The notes under the pieces were generated by a model. That model was not told the origin of the DNA, did not search any database, and saw only the letters and a list, made by a program, of their open reading frames with translations. 64,000 nt of DNA from Alopecurus myosuroides (taxonomy: Eukaryota > Streptophyta > Magnoliopsida > Poales > Poaceae). Positions 53,858-64,000 of the stretch are shown in pieces. Positions within the stretch are counted from its first letter, which is position 1. Every line of letters starts with the position of its first letter. A program made the position numbers and the translations under genes. The DNA is taken from NCBI GenBank assembly GCA_028641055.1, contig CM054057.1, positions 332,412,482 through 332,476,481 on the forward strand. Reading direction: 5' to 3'.

Positions 53858-55315
53858 CCCCCCCTCAATCCTAACTTTCCTAAGTTAAGATTGTTTCTGA
53901 ATGCCAATAACTGTTGATTATTCAGAGCCTTTGTAAAACCATCCGCAACTTGATCTCCTGTGGGTATAAATCGAATTTCGAGTAACCTTTGACTGACCCT
54001 TTCCCTGACAAAATGATAATCTATTTCTATATGCTTGGTTCTTGCATGAAATACTGGATTTGCAGAAAGATAGGTAGCACCAATGTTATAACACCACAAA
54101 ACTGCTGATTTAGGATGTGCAATTTTTAATTCTGTCGGAAGGGTTTGAACCCACATAATCTTAGCTGTGGCATTTGCCATAGCTTTATACTCAGGCTCAG
54201 TGCTTGATCTTGACACAGTAGGCTGCTTTCGTGCACTCCATGATATTAAATTTGATCCAAGAAATACTGCAAATCCTCCAGTGGACCTCCTGTCATCTGG
54301 ACATCCTGCCCAATCTGCATCCGAGAAGGAACTCACAAGCATAGATGAACTTCTAGTAATATTGAGTCCAATGCCAAGTGTATTCCGCAGGTACCTCAAT
54401 ATTCTTTTAACAGCAGTCCAATGCAATGCAGTGGGGCAATGTAAATATTGACATACTTTGTTAACAGAAAAAGAAATATCTGGTCTAGTCAAGGTTAAAT
54501 GCTGTAATGCTCCTACCACACTTCTGTAATTGGTAGAGTCCTCAGAACTTAATGGCTCTCCTGTAAACTTTGACCATTTTTCTGAAGTTGATAAAGGAGT
54601 ATTGGATGGTTTGCAGCTCATCATACCAGTTCGTTTGAGAATATCTGAAGTATATTTTTCTTGAGTCAATAGAATCCCATCTTGAGTTCTTTTTACCTCT
54701 ATACCTCAGAAGTAATGCAAATCTCCCAAGTCCTTGAGAGCAAAGTCCATCTTCAGATCTCGGAGAAGTGATGTTGTTGCATTCTGTGAGGAACTAGCAA
54801 CAATTATGTCATCAACATAAAAAAGTACAAATATAGTAATATCCTTCTTACTATAAAAGAATAAGGATATGTCAGCCTTTGATGCAACAAAACCGAGCCT
54901 TTGCAATTTCATACTCAATTGCGAATACCAAGCTCTTGGTGCTTGTTTTAGACCATATAAGGCTTTATCCAATTTGCACACATGGTGAGGCCTTGATTTA
55001 TCTTCAAACCCTGGTGGTTGTCTCATATAGACATCTTCCTCCAGAACACCGTGAAGAAACGCATTCTGCACATCTAGTTGCCTTAGACTCCACCCTCTAG
55101 ATACTGCAATGGACAAAACAAGTCTAATGGTTGCAGCTTTGACTACTGGACTAAAGGTATCCTCATAGTCAATCCTATATCTTTGCTTAAATCCTTTAGC
55201 TACTAACCTTGCCTTATATCTATCTATAGTTCCATCTGATTTCCTTTTTATTTTATAGACCCATTTACAATCTATAATGTTTCTACTCTCATTTGGTTGT
55301 ACTAAGTGCCAAGTT
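53858..55315 (-). pseudogene. H reverse transcriptase and RNase H, broken
   Basis: RT begins upstream of 55116 ([20 protein letters not shown]), with [15 protein letters not shown] and the catalytic [18 protein letters not shown] at 54703-54705 breaks the conserved LHYFLGIEV-type motif. The rest is open from 54669: [14 protein letters not shown] text, then RNase H with [20 protein letters not shown]. In the next motif the text is [13 protein letters not shown], where Copia RNase H normally has Asp in place of that Tyr, so a catalytic residue is probably lost. The frame ends at 53833. Confidence 0.8.
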
Positions 55316-56859
55316 TTATTTTTTTATCAAGGCAACATATTCACTATCCATAGCATCTTTCCAGTTTTTATTTTTTAATGCTTCAGATAAATCTTCTAGT
55401 TCTCCTAAAGATGTGAGAAACCCATACCTTGAGGCGTTTTTGTAATTTTTCCTTTCTATTTTACCCGTTTGAAGTCTGGTGGTGGCACGCAAAGGATGTG
55501 CTGCAGAAGAGGTCGATGTAGAGGATCCTGGTACCTGCGCCTGCTCTGCCGTACCAGCGGATCCGGGAACAGATCCCGGGGCTGATCCTGTCGTTGTCGG
55601 AGGCGCTGTTGGGGACGAATCGATATCGTCTCCCGTGCAGGATCCTCTGTGGCCATCTGCCACTGCGTAGCTATTGTCACTGCGCGCAGAAGATCCAGCG
55701 CGCGCGGACCCACGCGCATGCACCGCGTCAGGCCCTGCAGGTGGCGTCCGTGCGCCATAATGATGTCGAGGACGATGTCGGGGAGGCGTGGCAGCCTACG
55801 GTTGGTGGCACGCTCCCGATGCTGCTTCCGTGCGGGAGATGGCGCGCTGTCGGGATGAGGTGGATGCGCGCGATTCGCTCGCACCGCTTCCCTCATCATT
55901 GGACACAGACTCGGAGGCAGATCTCCCTGGCGATCTCCCTGGCGTGCCAGGGGCTGCATTGTTTTCTGTGCTGCTGTCCGCTAGCACCAGGTGATCATCT
56001 TGCATGGAATAATAGTCATTTTCTTCGGAATTTTCTGCTGAATCTCCTTCCGAGCCACTGTAATCATTCTCATGAGCCAAATTAGTAACATTAGCAGGAA
56101 TAATAGGATCATTAGTCATATTTGGTGCATCCCTAAGTTCGTCCCCTTGCTCCAAATATGGGGATTTTGGAAGTAGAAGGATTTGTGACCGAAGAATAGC
56201 CCCAACGTTGGGGTTGAGTTTTGAGAATGGAAAAGATGTTTCATCAAATATAACGTCTCGAGAGATATAGATTCGGCCAGAAGCTATGTCTAGACACCGA
56301 AAACCTTTATGCATGATGCTATATCCAAGAAAAGCACATTGCTTTGAGTGGAATTCAAGTTTTCTTGTATTATAAGGGCGAAGATTTGGCCAACATGCAC
56401 ACCCAAAAGTACGAAAAGATGAATAATCTGGTTTCTCATGAAATAAAACCTCAAGAGGTGTAGAAAAATCAAGCAATTTGGAAGGCAACCGATTTATGAG
56501 ATAGGTGACTGTAATGAAGGCTTCATCCCAGTATTTTAGTGGCATAGAGGCATGTGCAAGAAGTGAAAGTCCCATTTCAACAATATGTCTATGTTTCCTT
56601 TCAGCTGACCCATTCTGTTGATGGGCATGTGGACATGACACATGATGGGTAACACCAATTTGTTTAAAGAAAGAATTGAGTTTTTCATACTCTCCTCCTC
56701 AATCTGTTTGCATTGTGATTATCTTAGAGCCAAGACGTCTCTCAACTAGTGCTTGAAATTCATGGAAAATATCAAACACTTCAGATCTATTCTTGAGCAA
56801 ATAAATCCAAGAAAATTTACTATAATCATCGATGAAACTGACATAATAGTTCTTTCTCC
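55316..56859 (-). pseudogene. H integrase, broken
   Basis: Catalytic-core text runs in frame fragments. There is a TGA at about 56698-56700 in place of a Trp codon (QTD-stop-GGEYEK). The next fragment starts with SCPHAHQQNGSAERKHRHIV and continues LINRLPSKLLDFSTPLEVLF to 55796. The Ser/Pro-rich linker to RT (55723-55316) is in a different frame. The element cannot supply its own integrase. Confidence 0.78.
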
Positions 56860-58497
56860 CTACAGAATCAGGAGAAGGTCCCCATACATCAGAAAAAAAA
56901 AGAGCTCTAAAGGAGCACTAGATTTGCTAACAGATTTTGGATATGGAAGTTGATGATGCTTGCCTTTTTGACATGCATCACACACTGCCTCTTTATTGAA
57001 ACTACTCAAGCAAGGTAATTTATTTTGGCTAATGACTCGTTGAACTATGGGAATTGCTGGATGGCCAAGGCGATCATGCCACCTTGAAACCGAGGGCTTG
57101 ACTGCAACATGAGCTTGCTTGAGGGGACTAGGCAGTGGGTAGAGCCCATCTCTACATGGTCCTCTAAGAAGAATTTTCTTCGTGTCCCGATCCTTGATAC
57201 AAAAGAAAGAAGGGTGAAATTCAAGAAAAACGTTGTTATCAGATGCAAGTTTGTGGACAGATGCAAGATTTTTGGTGGCTTGAGGAATGTAAAGAACATT
57301 ATTGAGATGGATATTTTTGGAGGGTGTACGAACAACAGAAGTACCAATATGGCTAATGTCCATATCTACACCGTTGGCGGTGTGAACTTGATCGTGTCCC
57401 TGGTACTTCTCTCGGGTGGTCAGTCGATCCAGCTCGCTCGTGATGTGGTCGGTTGCACCAGTGTCACTGATCCACTCCCCATTGCCGTTCTGGTTGAACG
57501 CAGCCGACACCGATCTCTCCCTTGGCGTGAAGTCGGGGTCATAACGATGCCAACAGTCCTTGACCATGTGGCCAGGGTTGTTGCAAAGTTGGCATCGGGG
57601 GCGATCACCACCTCCATTGCCGTACTGATTCCCGCGGCCACGGCCATTGTTGGTGAAGCTGCCGCGGCCTCCGCCTTGTCCTTGATTGCTGCCACTGCCT
57701 CCCCCATAGTTGGAGTAGTTGGGGGAGTAGTTGGCATTGCCGCGCCCACGGCCGGCGTTGCTGTTGTAGTTGTCGCGGCCGCCACCGCCGCGGTTGAAGC
57801 CTCCTCGGCCACCGCGAGTAGCCGCGTTCGCCGATGATTGCGAAGAGCCATTACCATGTAGGAGATGCTGGCGGCTCTCGTAGTTGAGGAGCTGGGCATA
57901 CAGATCACTCACGGTGATCGGAACTTCACGCGCCAGTACATCAGCAACCAAAGCATCATATTTATCGTCGAGGCCAGCGATGATGTATGACACCATGTCC
58001 TCGTCGTTGAGGATCTTCCCAGCAGATGCCATCTCGTCGCCGAAGCCCTTCATCTTGGCCACATACTCAGCCATGCTCATGCCGGGGAGTTTCTTGGTCG
58101 TGGCGAGGGCGATCCGGGTGTTCACCGTGCGCGCTCTGGTGCGTGCGCCGTACATGGCGTTGATGGCCTCCCACAGTTCATGCGCCGTGTGGGTAGTGAG
58201 TACATGCGCCATCACCTCGCGAGAGAGCGAAGAAAAGATGAACCCATAGACCTGTTGGTCTTGGGCTGCCCAGCGGGTATAGTCAGGGTTGGGGGTCCTC
58301 TTCTCTGAATCCCCAGTGCCGGTGACGAGCTCCATGGCAGGAGCTTTGGAGGTGCCGTCGATGAAGCACTCCATCAGTGCGCCTCGGATGGCAGGCAGCA
58401 CGAGGGCCTTCCATACTAGGAAATTGCCCGTTCCAAGCTTCTCCGATGTGCCGTTCTGATTGAACGGCGAGGCCAGCCCTATCGATGCAGACGCCAT
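56860..58497 (-). pseudogene. H gag, zinc knuckle, protease and pre-integrase
   Basis: 545 residues. Gag is UBN2-like (GTGNFLVWKALVLPAIRGAL, then AHELWEAINAMYGARTRART). A Gly/Arg/Asn-rich stretch leads to the CCHC knuckle CQLCNNPGHMVKDC. Protease shows WISDTGATDHIT. GAG-pre-integrase has SRWHDRLGHPAIPIVQRVIS and CDACQKGKHHQLPY. The frame is lost at a T9 run (plus-strand A9, 56893-56901) just inside integrase, where SDVWGPSPDS should follow. Gag and protease are otherwise open. Confidence 0.85.
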
Positions 58498-58559
58498 CAG
58501 TTCGGAGGTGGAGATGAAGGTGTACTAGATGTGATCTCGGAGGATTCGCTCTGATACCA

Positions 58560-58780
58560 TGAAGGAAACCGTAGGGTTTGGTGTAAAGCGTGATACCCTG
58601 TTGAGGGCCGCTGTTCCGTGTTAAATAGGGTCGGTTAACCAACACCGAAAGGATTACAACAAACAGAGATCTGAACCTTATAGACACGGTTCAGATATTC
58701 CTTGACTCGCAAGGTTTAGCAAAGGATAGACACGCACAACCGCATGCCATTCAAACTAGATTATATCTCTATCTCTAACA
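58560..58780 (-). repeat. 5' LTR of H
   Basis: 221 bp, next to the perfect primer site on the minus strand. Confidence 0.92.
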
Positions 58781-61103
58781 CGCTTAACATGAGGAAAAGT
58801 CACTGAAGACAGAGATGCACTAAGGTTTTTGATATCCTCAATCACGACTCCTACCAGCAATCTATCCCAAAGATTGGAATGAATCCGGTGGATAACAGAA
58901 GGGCAGTCATACATCAAGATGATCTTTTTGTCCTTCATCCAGCGCTAGGGATACTGCACTTCTAATGATGAATGCTTCAACAATTTATGGAACGGTAAAC
59001 TTATCAAGTAACTTGCGGCAAGCAGCAAGATCTTTTTTGTGGCCCCTGATCACAATCTGTGCCCTCATTCTGGATGACAAAGAGAACAAAATTGCATCAA
59101 CATTAACGACAACCGTACCTTTCGGCGGTGGAGACCAATGAGTAGGAGAAGAGGTCTCACGTCTATGGTTGGTCGGGGACTTGAAGAGATGCAACAAGAT
59201 CAATATTATGTATGCTTTAATCTGCTCACCTAGACTGTTTGGGTGCTTACTTTTCTCATTGTTCTGGATAGCATTGTGTGCCTCTCACAAGTGCCCCACT
59301 GTAACAGCCACAGTGACCAACTAGTGGTTACTCAATCTCTCTAGGCAGTCTAAGACCCAGGTCTAAGGGCTGACAAAGTGCTTTCTTAGGAGATGAACAA
59401 GAAAACCTAGCTTCACTGCACACCAAAATTAAGCTGCATAAGAGCAAAACAGGATTGTGTGCTCAACTCTTTCCACTCTGTTGCAGAAGGTGCAAGCGTT
59501 GGATGCAGGTATTTTGCAGTGGTGAAGCTGAAAGCCACTGGGTAGATAGTCGCGAGCAAGTATCCTCAACGTGATTTTTGTTTTGCCCGGTGCCTTAATA
59601 TTCCACGGTTTCTTACAAAGATTCGCATATCCTGAGCCCACGGTTACTCTAGCTCCTATGCAGCACAACTTCATGTGCTCTGATAAAATTGTAAGCAGAG
59701 CGCACTATATAGACTCCAAACTTAGCATGCGGCCACGATGGGCAATCATCACCAATCCTGCTGCTTAGAGGTATCTGAAGAATCTTGTCCATGGTGGAGA
59801 TATGAAAAAAAAGCTCTTAGACTAGCTCTGTATCCCAAATTACATTAGCCTCATCAATTAGGAGGCTGACTGTGGCTTCTGGAGACAAGGGAGACAAAGT
59901 ACGAACTCTGTCCGGTTATATTCCTGGTATCCAATTGTCAATGAGAATTTTGATTTTCGGACCATTACCAATGCCCCATATGACATCTTGTTGAACCAGT
60001 TTCTTGTAGAACAAAATACTATGCCATGTGTAAGAGGGCCTCGGGCTTGGAGCATCTTAGAAGTTGCACTTTGGAAAACAATGTCCTTTCATTACACGAG
60101 CACAACGGGAGTCTTGTTTTCGTTAATAATCTCCAACACCGCTGACAAAGCATAGCTTGGTTGAACATAACCAAGTCACAAAATACCAATCCACCCAAAT
60201 ATTTTGGTGTAGAGAGCCTCTCCCACGATCTCGAGCGCATTTTCTTTTGCCGATCTTCAATTCCCCACCAAAAATCACTATTGATCTTCTTATCGAAGTA
60301 CAAGTAGCAACTAGAATCTTAAAGCAACTCATTACGAACGTGGGGATGGCTTGAATGACCGATTTTAGAAAAAGTCCTATCAGATAGGAACCAAAAATAA
60401 CCAACGGAAGAATGCCCCACCTCGGTAGGCATGCCAAGATAGGAGTTTTGCATCGCCTCGTTGCACACACCAATCTGGTTCATGATCCCCTCCTTCAACG
60501 AATCCACACAATGACTATAGAACAAAATGGTGGATTTTTCATGGTTAATATTCTGACCCGTTCCATCACAGTAGATATTTAGAGTTGAAACAAGTTCCTC
60601 TATGCTGCCATGATCACTCTTGGTCAAGAATATACTATCATCCGCAAATATTAAATGGGAAATAGGTGGACCTTATCATCCATTGCGTATACCTTGAAGC
60701 TAGCCGTCTCCTCCTTCAACTTTAACAGACAAGAAATCCCTTCTGTATACAAGAGAAAAGGGTAGGGGATAATTGGGTCGTCCTGGCGAATATGTCTGGT
60801 GGGAATCTCCAGTCGTGTTAGATCACCATTAACTTTAACAACATAGCAGACTTGGGTGACACACGTCATAAAATAATTTATCCACGTGACAACAAAGCCC
60901 AATTCCTCTAGGCAACCATGAAGGGAACTCCATTCAACCCTATCATAAGATTTCATCATATCGATCTTGAGGAGAAAATAAGGTTTCTTCACTCTCTGTC
61001 TTTCAATGGTATGAAGACATTCATGCGAAATCAAGGCATTGTATGTCATCAACCTGCTAGGGACAAAAGCAATTTGGTTTTTCGATTTTTTTTTCGAGGA
61101 TTA

Positions 61104-61104
<1 letters not shown>

Positions 61105-61138
<34 letters not shown>
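61105..61138 (+). repeat. 34-nt G homopolymer
   Basis: Counted directly: 6+10+10+8 G residues, flanked by TTAC and AAACCCC. On LINE J's own strand it is poly(C) between the 3' UTR and the A tail. Confidence 0.75.
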
Positions 61139-61139
<1 letters not shown>

Positions 61140-61215
61140 AACCCCACCGCTTATTATATTACTCGAACACACGAGCCCGGGGGGGCCAACGAAACACACA
61201 AACAGTTACAGGGGT

Positions 61216-62275
61216 TTACATGGAGGAGAGACAGGGATTATTACAACAATGTAGGAAGAAGGCCCGCAAATCATCTATCTTATAGCGGGTGTTAACAGGC
61301 GAGCGGTGCCTCCACGCTAGGAGGTCATCTGCGGCTCGCCGAAGAACAGTCAAGGGGGAGCACGGGGAGGCGTTGAAGACAATGTCAGTTCTCGCCTTCC
61401 AGATGTGCCAAAGAACAATCGCAACTCCGTGAGTCCAGGTGTCCGCATCAGCAAGGGGAGAGCTGGCACGCCATATGTCACACGCGGCGGGGGGGCGTGA
61501 GCCAAGAAGGCGCCAGACCTCCGAGGAGAACGCACAGTCGAAGAAGAGGTGGTGTCCGGTCTCCTGAGCGCCACAACGCTCACAGGATCCCGATGGAGCG
61601 CAGTTCTTGGAGAAGAGGTTGGCGCGCGTGCTCAATCTGTCCGCGCCAGCTAGGTGCGCGAAGATCTTGATCTTGGTGGGGAACCGCAGGCTCCAGGCGG
61701 TTGCAGCAGAGGCGTCGGATACCCCTCGCCAGCGGAGCATCCGGTAGGCCGCGCGAGAGCTGAAGACGGGGTCCATGCCCCACGCAAGGGTGCGAACATC
61801 CTCAGAGTCCGAGAGGTTGATGGTAGAGCACAACAGCTGGCAGCGGCGAGCTCCCTGTCGGCGACCGCGGAGAGCCTAGGCTGGAGGGCGAATCCGTCTC
61901 GCAGAACCGACGCCACTGAAGCGTGGGGGCGGAGTGTGTGCGAGAACAGCGCGGGGAAGCGCCACCGAAGGGCGCCACCGGGGATCCACCTGTCGAACCA
62001 AAAGGAAGTGCCAAGTCCGTCTCCCACCTTTGAGCAGGTGATCGACCGGTAGATGGAGATACCGTGCGCAACAATACGCTCAAGGAATGAGGGGCAGTGT
62101 GAGATCTCTCCAAGATCCATGGGCGAGTGACGTCTATACCATACCTTCCACAGAAGAGTCTCCCGTTTGTGCAGCCTGTGGATGAAGTTGAGGAGCAGCA
62201 CGAGGTTCTGCAGCTTAAGGTCCCGCAGCCCGAATCCACCTTCCTGCACACATAAACACGCCTTGTCCCAGGCAA
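61216..62275 (-). pseudogene. LINE J C-terminal part with zf-RVT domain
   Basis: Frame-shifted continuation of the RT ORF. CVQEGGFGLRDLKLQN-type text and WKVWYRRHSPMDLG (62249 onward) lead to a shift near 61850. Then comes the zf-RVT zinc-binding domain (SSRAAYRMLRWRGVSDASAA, FPTKIKIFAHLAGADRLSTR, CERCGAQETGHHLFFDCAFS), ending at 61216. The zinc ligands appear intact. zf-RVT is typical of plant L1 ORF2 C-termini. Confidence 0.78.
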
Positions 62276-63982
62276 TTAGGCAGCGCGCACCCGAGCAAGT
62301 GTCTTTGCCAGTCCAAAAAAGGCCCGTCGCCTCTTGTCAAGACTCTCTATCACCCCCTGTGGTAGCAGGTACGAACTCATGAAATACGTGGGAAGGTTAT
62401 TAAGGACAGCATTACAAAGAGTGCGTCTCCCTCCCGAGGAAAGAAGCATAGCTTTCCACCCGGCGAGACGACGGTCGAAGGATGTGATGAGAGAGGAGAA
62501 CACCGTGATAGGGAGTTTAAGTGGGGATAGGGGGAGCCCCAGGTAGGGTTGGGGGAAACCGGAGATGGTGCATTCGAGAGTTGCCGCAATCGTTGCAGCA
62601 ATGCCATCATCCACATGCATTGGGATGAGGCAGGATTTGGAGAAGTTAATTTGGAGGCCAGTGGCAAGGGCGAAGTCGTCAAGGACAGCTTTGAGGTAGG
62701 AGGCCGCGTCAGCCGAGGCTTGGCAGAGGATCAGAGTATCGTCAGCGTATTGGAGGATCGCGGGGGGAAGGGAGTCGTCGATGGGGTGGGCAAGGTGGCC
62801 GTTAAGAGAGGCTTGACGAACCAAGCGCTGGAGGACGTCGGCAACAATTATGAATAGGTATGGGGAAAGGGCGCCCCCCTGCCGGAGGCCCCGTTTACAG
62901 GGGATCCAGTCGCCCGGGACACCGTTGAGCATGACCGCGGTAAGGCTGGAGGAAAGGATGTTGTGGATCCAAGTACACCAGGTAGCGTTAAACCCCCGCG
63001 CGGCAAGGATTGTGAGCAGGCTAGCCCAGTTGACGGAGTCAAAGGCCTTCTGGAAGTCGATTTTGAAGACTATTGTGGTAGCACGCCGAGTATGGCAGCA
63101 GCGGACAAGGTCGGCGGCATACACTATGTTTTCTGAGATTCTACGACCCGATAGGAACCCAGTTTGGTCTCCGTCAACAAGGGAATGGATATGTAGCTGG
63201 AGACGGGAGGTAAGGGCTTTCGTGATCCCTTTCATGATGCAGTTTTGCAGATTGATGGGGTGAAAGTCCGCAGGAGTCATGGAGGATTCCTTTTTGGGGA
63301 TTAAGGTGAGGAAAGCCCGGTTAATACGTGATAAATCCGCGATTCCGGCATGGAAGTCCGCAAACACCTGACGGACATCGTCTCCGATGACGTCCCAGAA
63401 AGTGTTGTAGAAACTCGGGCCGAACCCGTCCGGACCAAGGCTAGCAGTAGGATTCATGGCAATGAAGGCAGCACGAATTCCATCCGCGCCAAACGGGGCG
63501 GTGAGGGCGTCCGATAGAGCGCGGCGCGACGAGTAGAGCGAGTCAAGGTCGAAGCGCCAGGAGCAGGGTTCCGTGGACCCAAGTAGATTGGAGAAGAAAT
63601 TTTTGAGGATCCGCGCTTTGGCCTCGTGGTCAAAGATGGTGGAGCCGTCGAGAAGCAGGGAGGGGATAGTGTTGCGCCTTTTACGACAGGAGACTGAAGC
63701 ATGCAAAAAACGGGTGTTCTCGTCACCTTCGACGGCATAGCGAACCTTTGCCCTAGTACGCCAGTAAATAGCCCGCTCCAGGACCGCAGTGCGAAGGGCG
63801 TCCGCAGTGAGGCCGCGGAGACGAGACTCGAGAGAGGAGAGGTTGTGGTCCTCTTCAATACAGTCGAGGAGGCTGATGAGGACACGGGGGTCGGATTCTC
63901 GAACAGAAGCAGGAGCAACTCTTTTCGTCCATGATTTGCAGCTGATTCTACAACGCTTGAGACGGGCAACCAGCCTGGCCAT
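62276..63982 (-). CDS. LINE J reverse transcriptase (ORF2 central part)
   Basis: 568 residues, open from the window edge. RT_1 motifs in order are LIPKKESSMTPADFHPINL, GFLSGRRISENIVYAADLV, FKIDFQKAFDSVNWASLL, RGLRQGGALSPYLFIIVADV, and the catalytic LQYADDTLIL. Then come SKSCLIPMHVDDG and PYLGLPLSPLKLPI. The frame is lost at a T-rich run near 62320 (FFGLAKTLARV should read on as WTGKDT-type text). The start Met at 63982 is internal: full ORF2 proteins are about 1,200-1,400 residues with an N-terminal endonuclease. Confidence 0.85.
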   Translation of the reverse strand: MARLVARLKRCRISCKSWTKRVAPASVRESDPRVLISLLDCIEEDHNLSSLESRLRGLTADALRTAVLERAIYWRTRAKVRYAVEGDENTRFLHASVSCRKRRNTIPSLLLDGSTIFDHEAKARILKNFFSNLLGSTEPCSWRFDLDSLYSSRRALSDALTAPFGADGIRAAFIAMNPTASLGPDGFGPSFYNTFWDVIGDDVRQVFADFHAGIADLSRINRAFLTLIPKKESSMTPADFHPINLQNCIMKGITKALTSRLQLHIHSLVDGDQTGFLSGRRISENIVYAADLVRCCHTRRATTIVFKIDFQKAFDSVNWASLLTILAARGFNATWCTWIHNILSSSLTAVMLNGVPGDWIPCKRGLRQGGALSPYLFIIVADVLQRLVRQASLNGHLAHPIDDSLPPAILQYADDTLILCQASADAASYLKAVLDDFALATGLQINFSKSCLIPMHVDDGIAATIAATLECTISGFPQPYLGLPLSPLKLPITVFSSLITSFDRRLAGWKAMLLSSGGRRTLCNAVLNNLPTYFMSSYLLPQGVIESLDKRRRAFFGLAKTLARVRAA

Positions 63983-64000
63983 GGCATCACTCCGGAACGA

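Larger units (their letters stand above)
53637..58780 (-). mobile_element. Element H: complete Copia retrotransposon with 221-bp LTRs
   Basis: 5,144 bp. LTRs 58560-58780 and 53637-53857 differ at two positions by eye. The duplication is CGCTT (53632-53636, 58781-58785). Primer site TGGTATCAGAGC directly follows the 5' LTR on the minus strand, a perfect initiator-Met match. A G7 purine tract lies at 53858-53870. Gag, protease, integrase, RT and RNase H all appear in Copia order. It is inserted in the RNase H domain of LINE I. Confidence 0.92.
53480..61084 (-). mobile_element. LINE I: old L1-type retrotransposon, split by H and J
   Basis: Minus-strand remnants in the right order for a plant L1. 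RT lies at about 61073-60600, including KIDMMKSYDRVEW and the LIFADDSIFL catalytic box. Then RT C-terminus (SYLGMPTEVG), FWWGIEDRQKKM and ERLSTPKYLGG (60303-60019), and a zf-RVT domain (59674-59429, ending CTFCNRVERVEHTILFC). An RNase H-like domain follows (59203-58756). That domain is cut by H and ends at about 53630-53520. Many frameshifts and stops show age. The part upstream of RT is displaced by LINE J. Confidence 0.75.
61085..64000 (-). mobile_element. LINE J: younger L1-type retrotransposon, 5' end outside window
   Basis: Minus strand. The 3' end has a short A9 tail (61085-61093 region) preceded by a 34-nt C run on the element strand. It is inserted in the RT region of LINE I (between NQIAFVPSRL text and the missing upstream part). 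The coding region needs only about two frame corrections, far fewer than LINE I. The endonuclease domain should lie beyond 64000. Confidence 0.8.

Noticed and set aside
57109..57837. 242-codon plus-strand frame opposite H gag
   Set aside because: Antisense of the Gly/Arg-rich linker and zinc knuckle; valine- and alanine-rich with no domain.

Overview
The window looks like repeat-dominated nuclear DNA of a grass (Poaceae, probably Pooideae/Triticeae-like). It has one GC-rich gene fragment of a grass-expanded glycosyltransferase family. Almost everything else is LTR retrotransposon nested inside LTR retrotransposon, with small amounts of Helitron, PIF/Harbinger-like and LINE sequence. I saw no bacterial, organellar, rRNA, tRNA or CRISPR feature. 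Lineage names are recognised from memory; no database was searched.

Region 1 (1-3206): about 1.3 kb of featureless DNA, a 364-bp non-autonomous Helitron on the minus strand, then an intact GT61 catalytic-domain exon that lacks the membrane anchor.

Region 2 (3207-53211) is one nested stack. A ~221-bp Tourist-like MITE (TSD TAA) was hit by a Copia element, 'A' (LTRs 3230-4337 and 51805-53008, TSD ACGCT). A was then filled by later insertions. (i) B, a gag-protease-only Gypsy element (TSD AACCC), itself carries a truncated relative, C1, in its 3' LTR. (ii) E and D are two partial Gypsy elements lying LTR to LTR. (iii) C2 is a complete 9.1-kb copy of the C family (TSD CTTGC). (iv) F is a 4.2-kb solo LTR (TSD ACTAG) split by G, a young Tat-like Gypsy element (TSD AAATT). 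(v) A 1,023-bp PIF/Harbinger-like element (TSD TTA) carries a captured first exon of a NIPA-type magnesium-transporter gene. Fragments of an uncharacterised retrotransposon protein, ORF X, lie between these insertions and can be followed across C2, F/G and the Harbinger-like element.

Region 3 (about 53480-64000) is a second nest, all on the minus strand. An old L1-type LINE, 'I', is interrupted by a young Copia element, 'H' (221-bp LTRs, TSD CGCTT), and by a fresher LINE, 'J', whose 3' end carries a 34-nt G/C homopolymer and which runs off the right edge.

Most elements are dead or non-autonomous. B and C carry gag and protease only. G has reverse transcriptase but no RNase H or integrase. 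H has several coding lesions despite near-identical LTRs. The most unusual items are a palindrome conserved in seven places in B and C, the intron-containing promoter-bearing gene on the antisense strand of G, and the transposon-captured NIPA exon.
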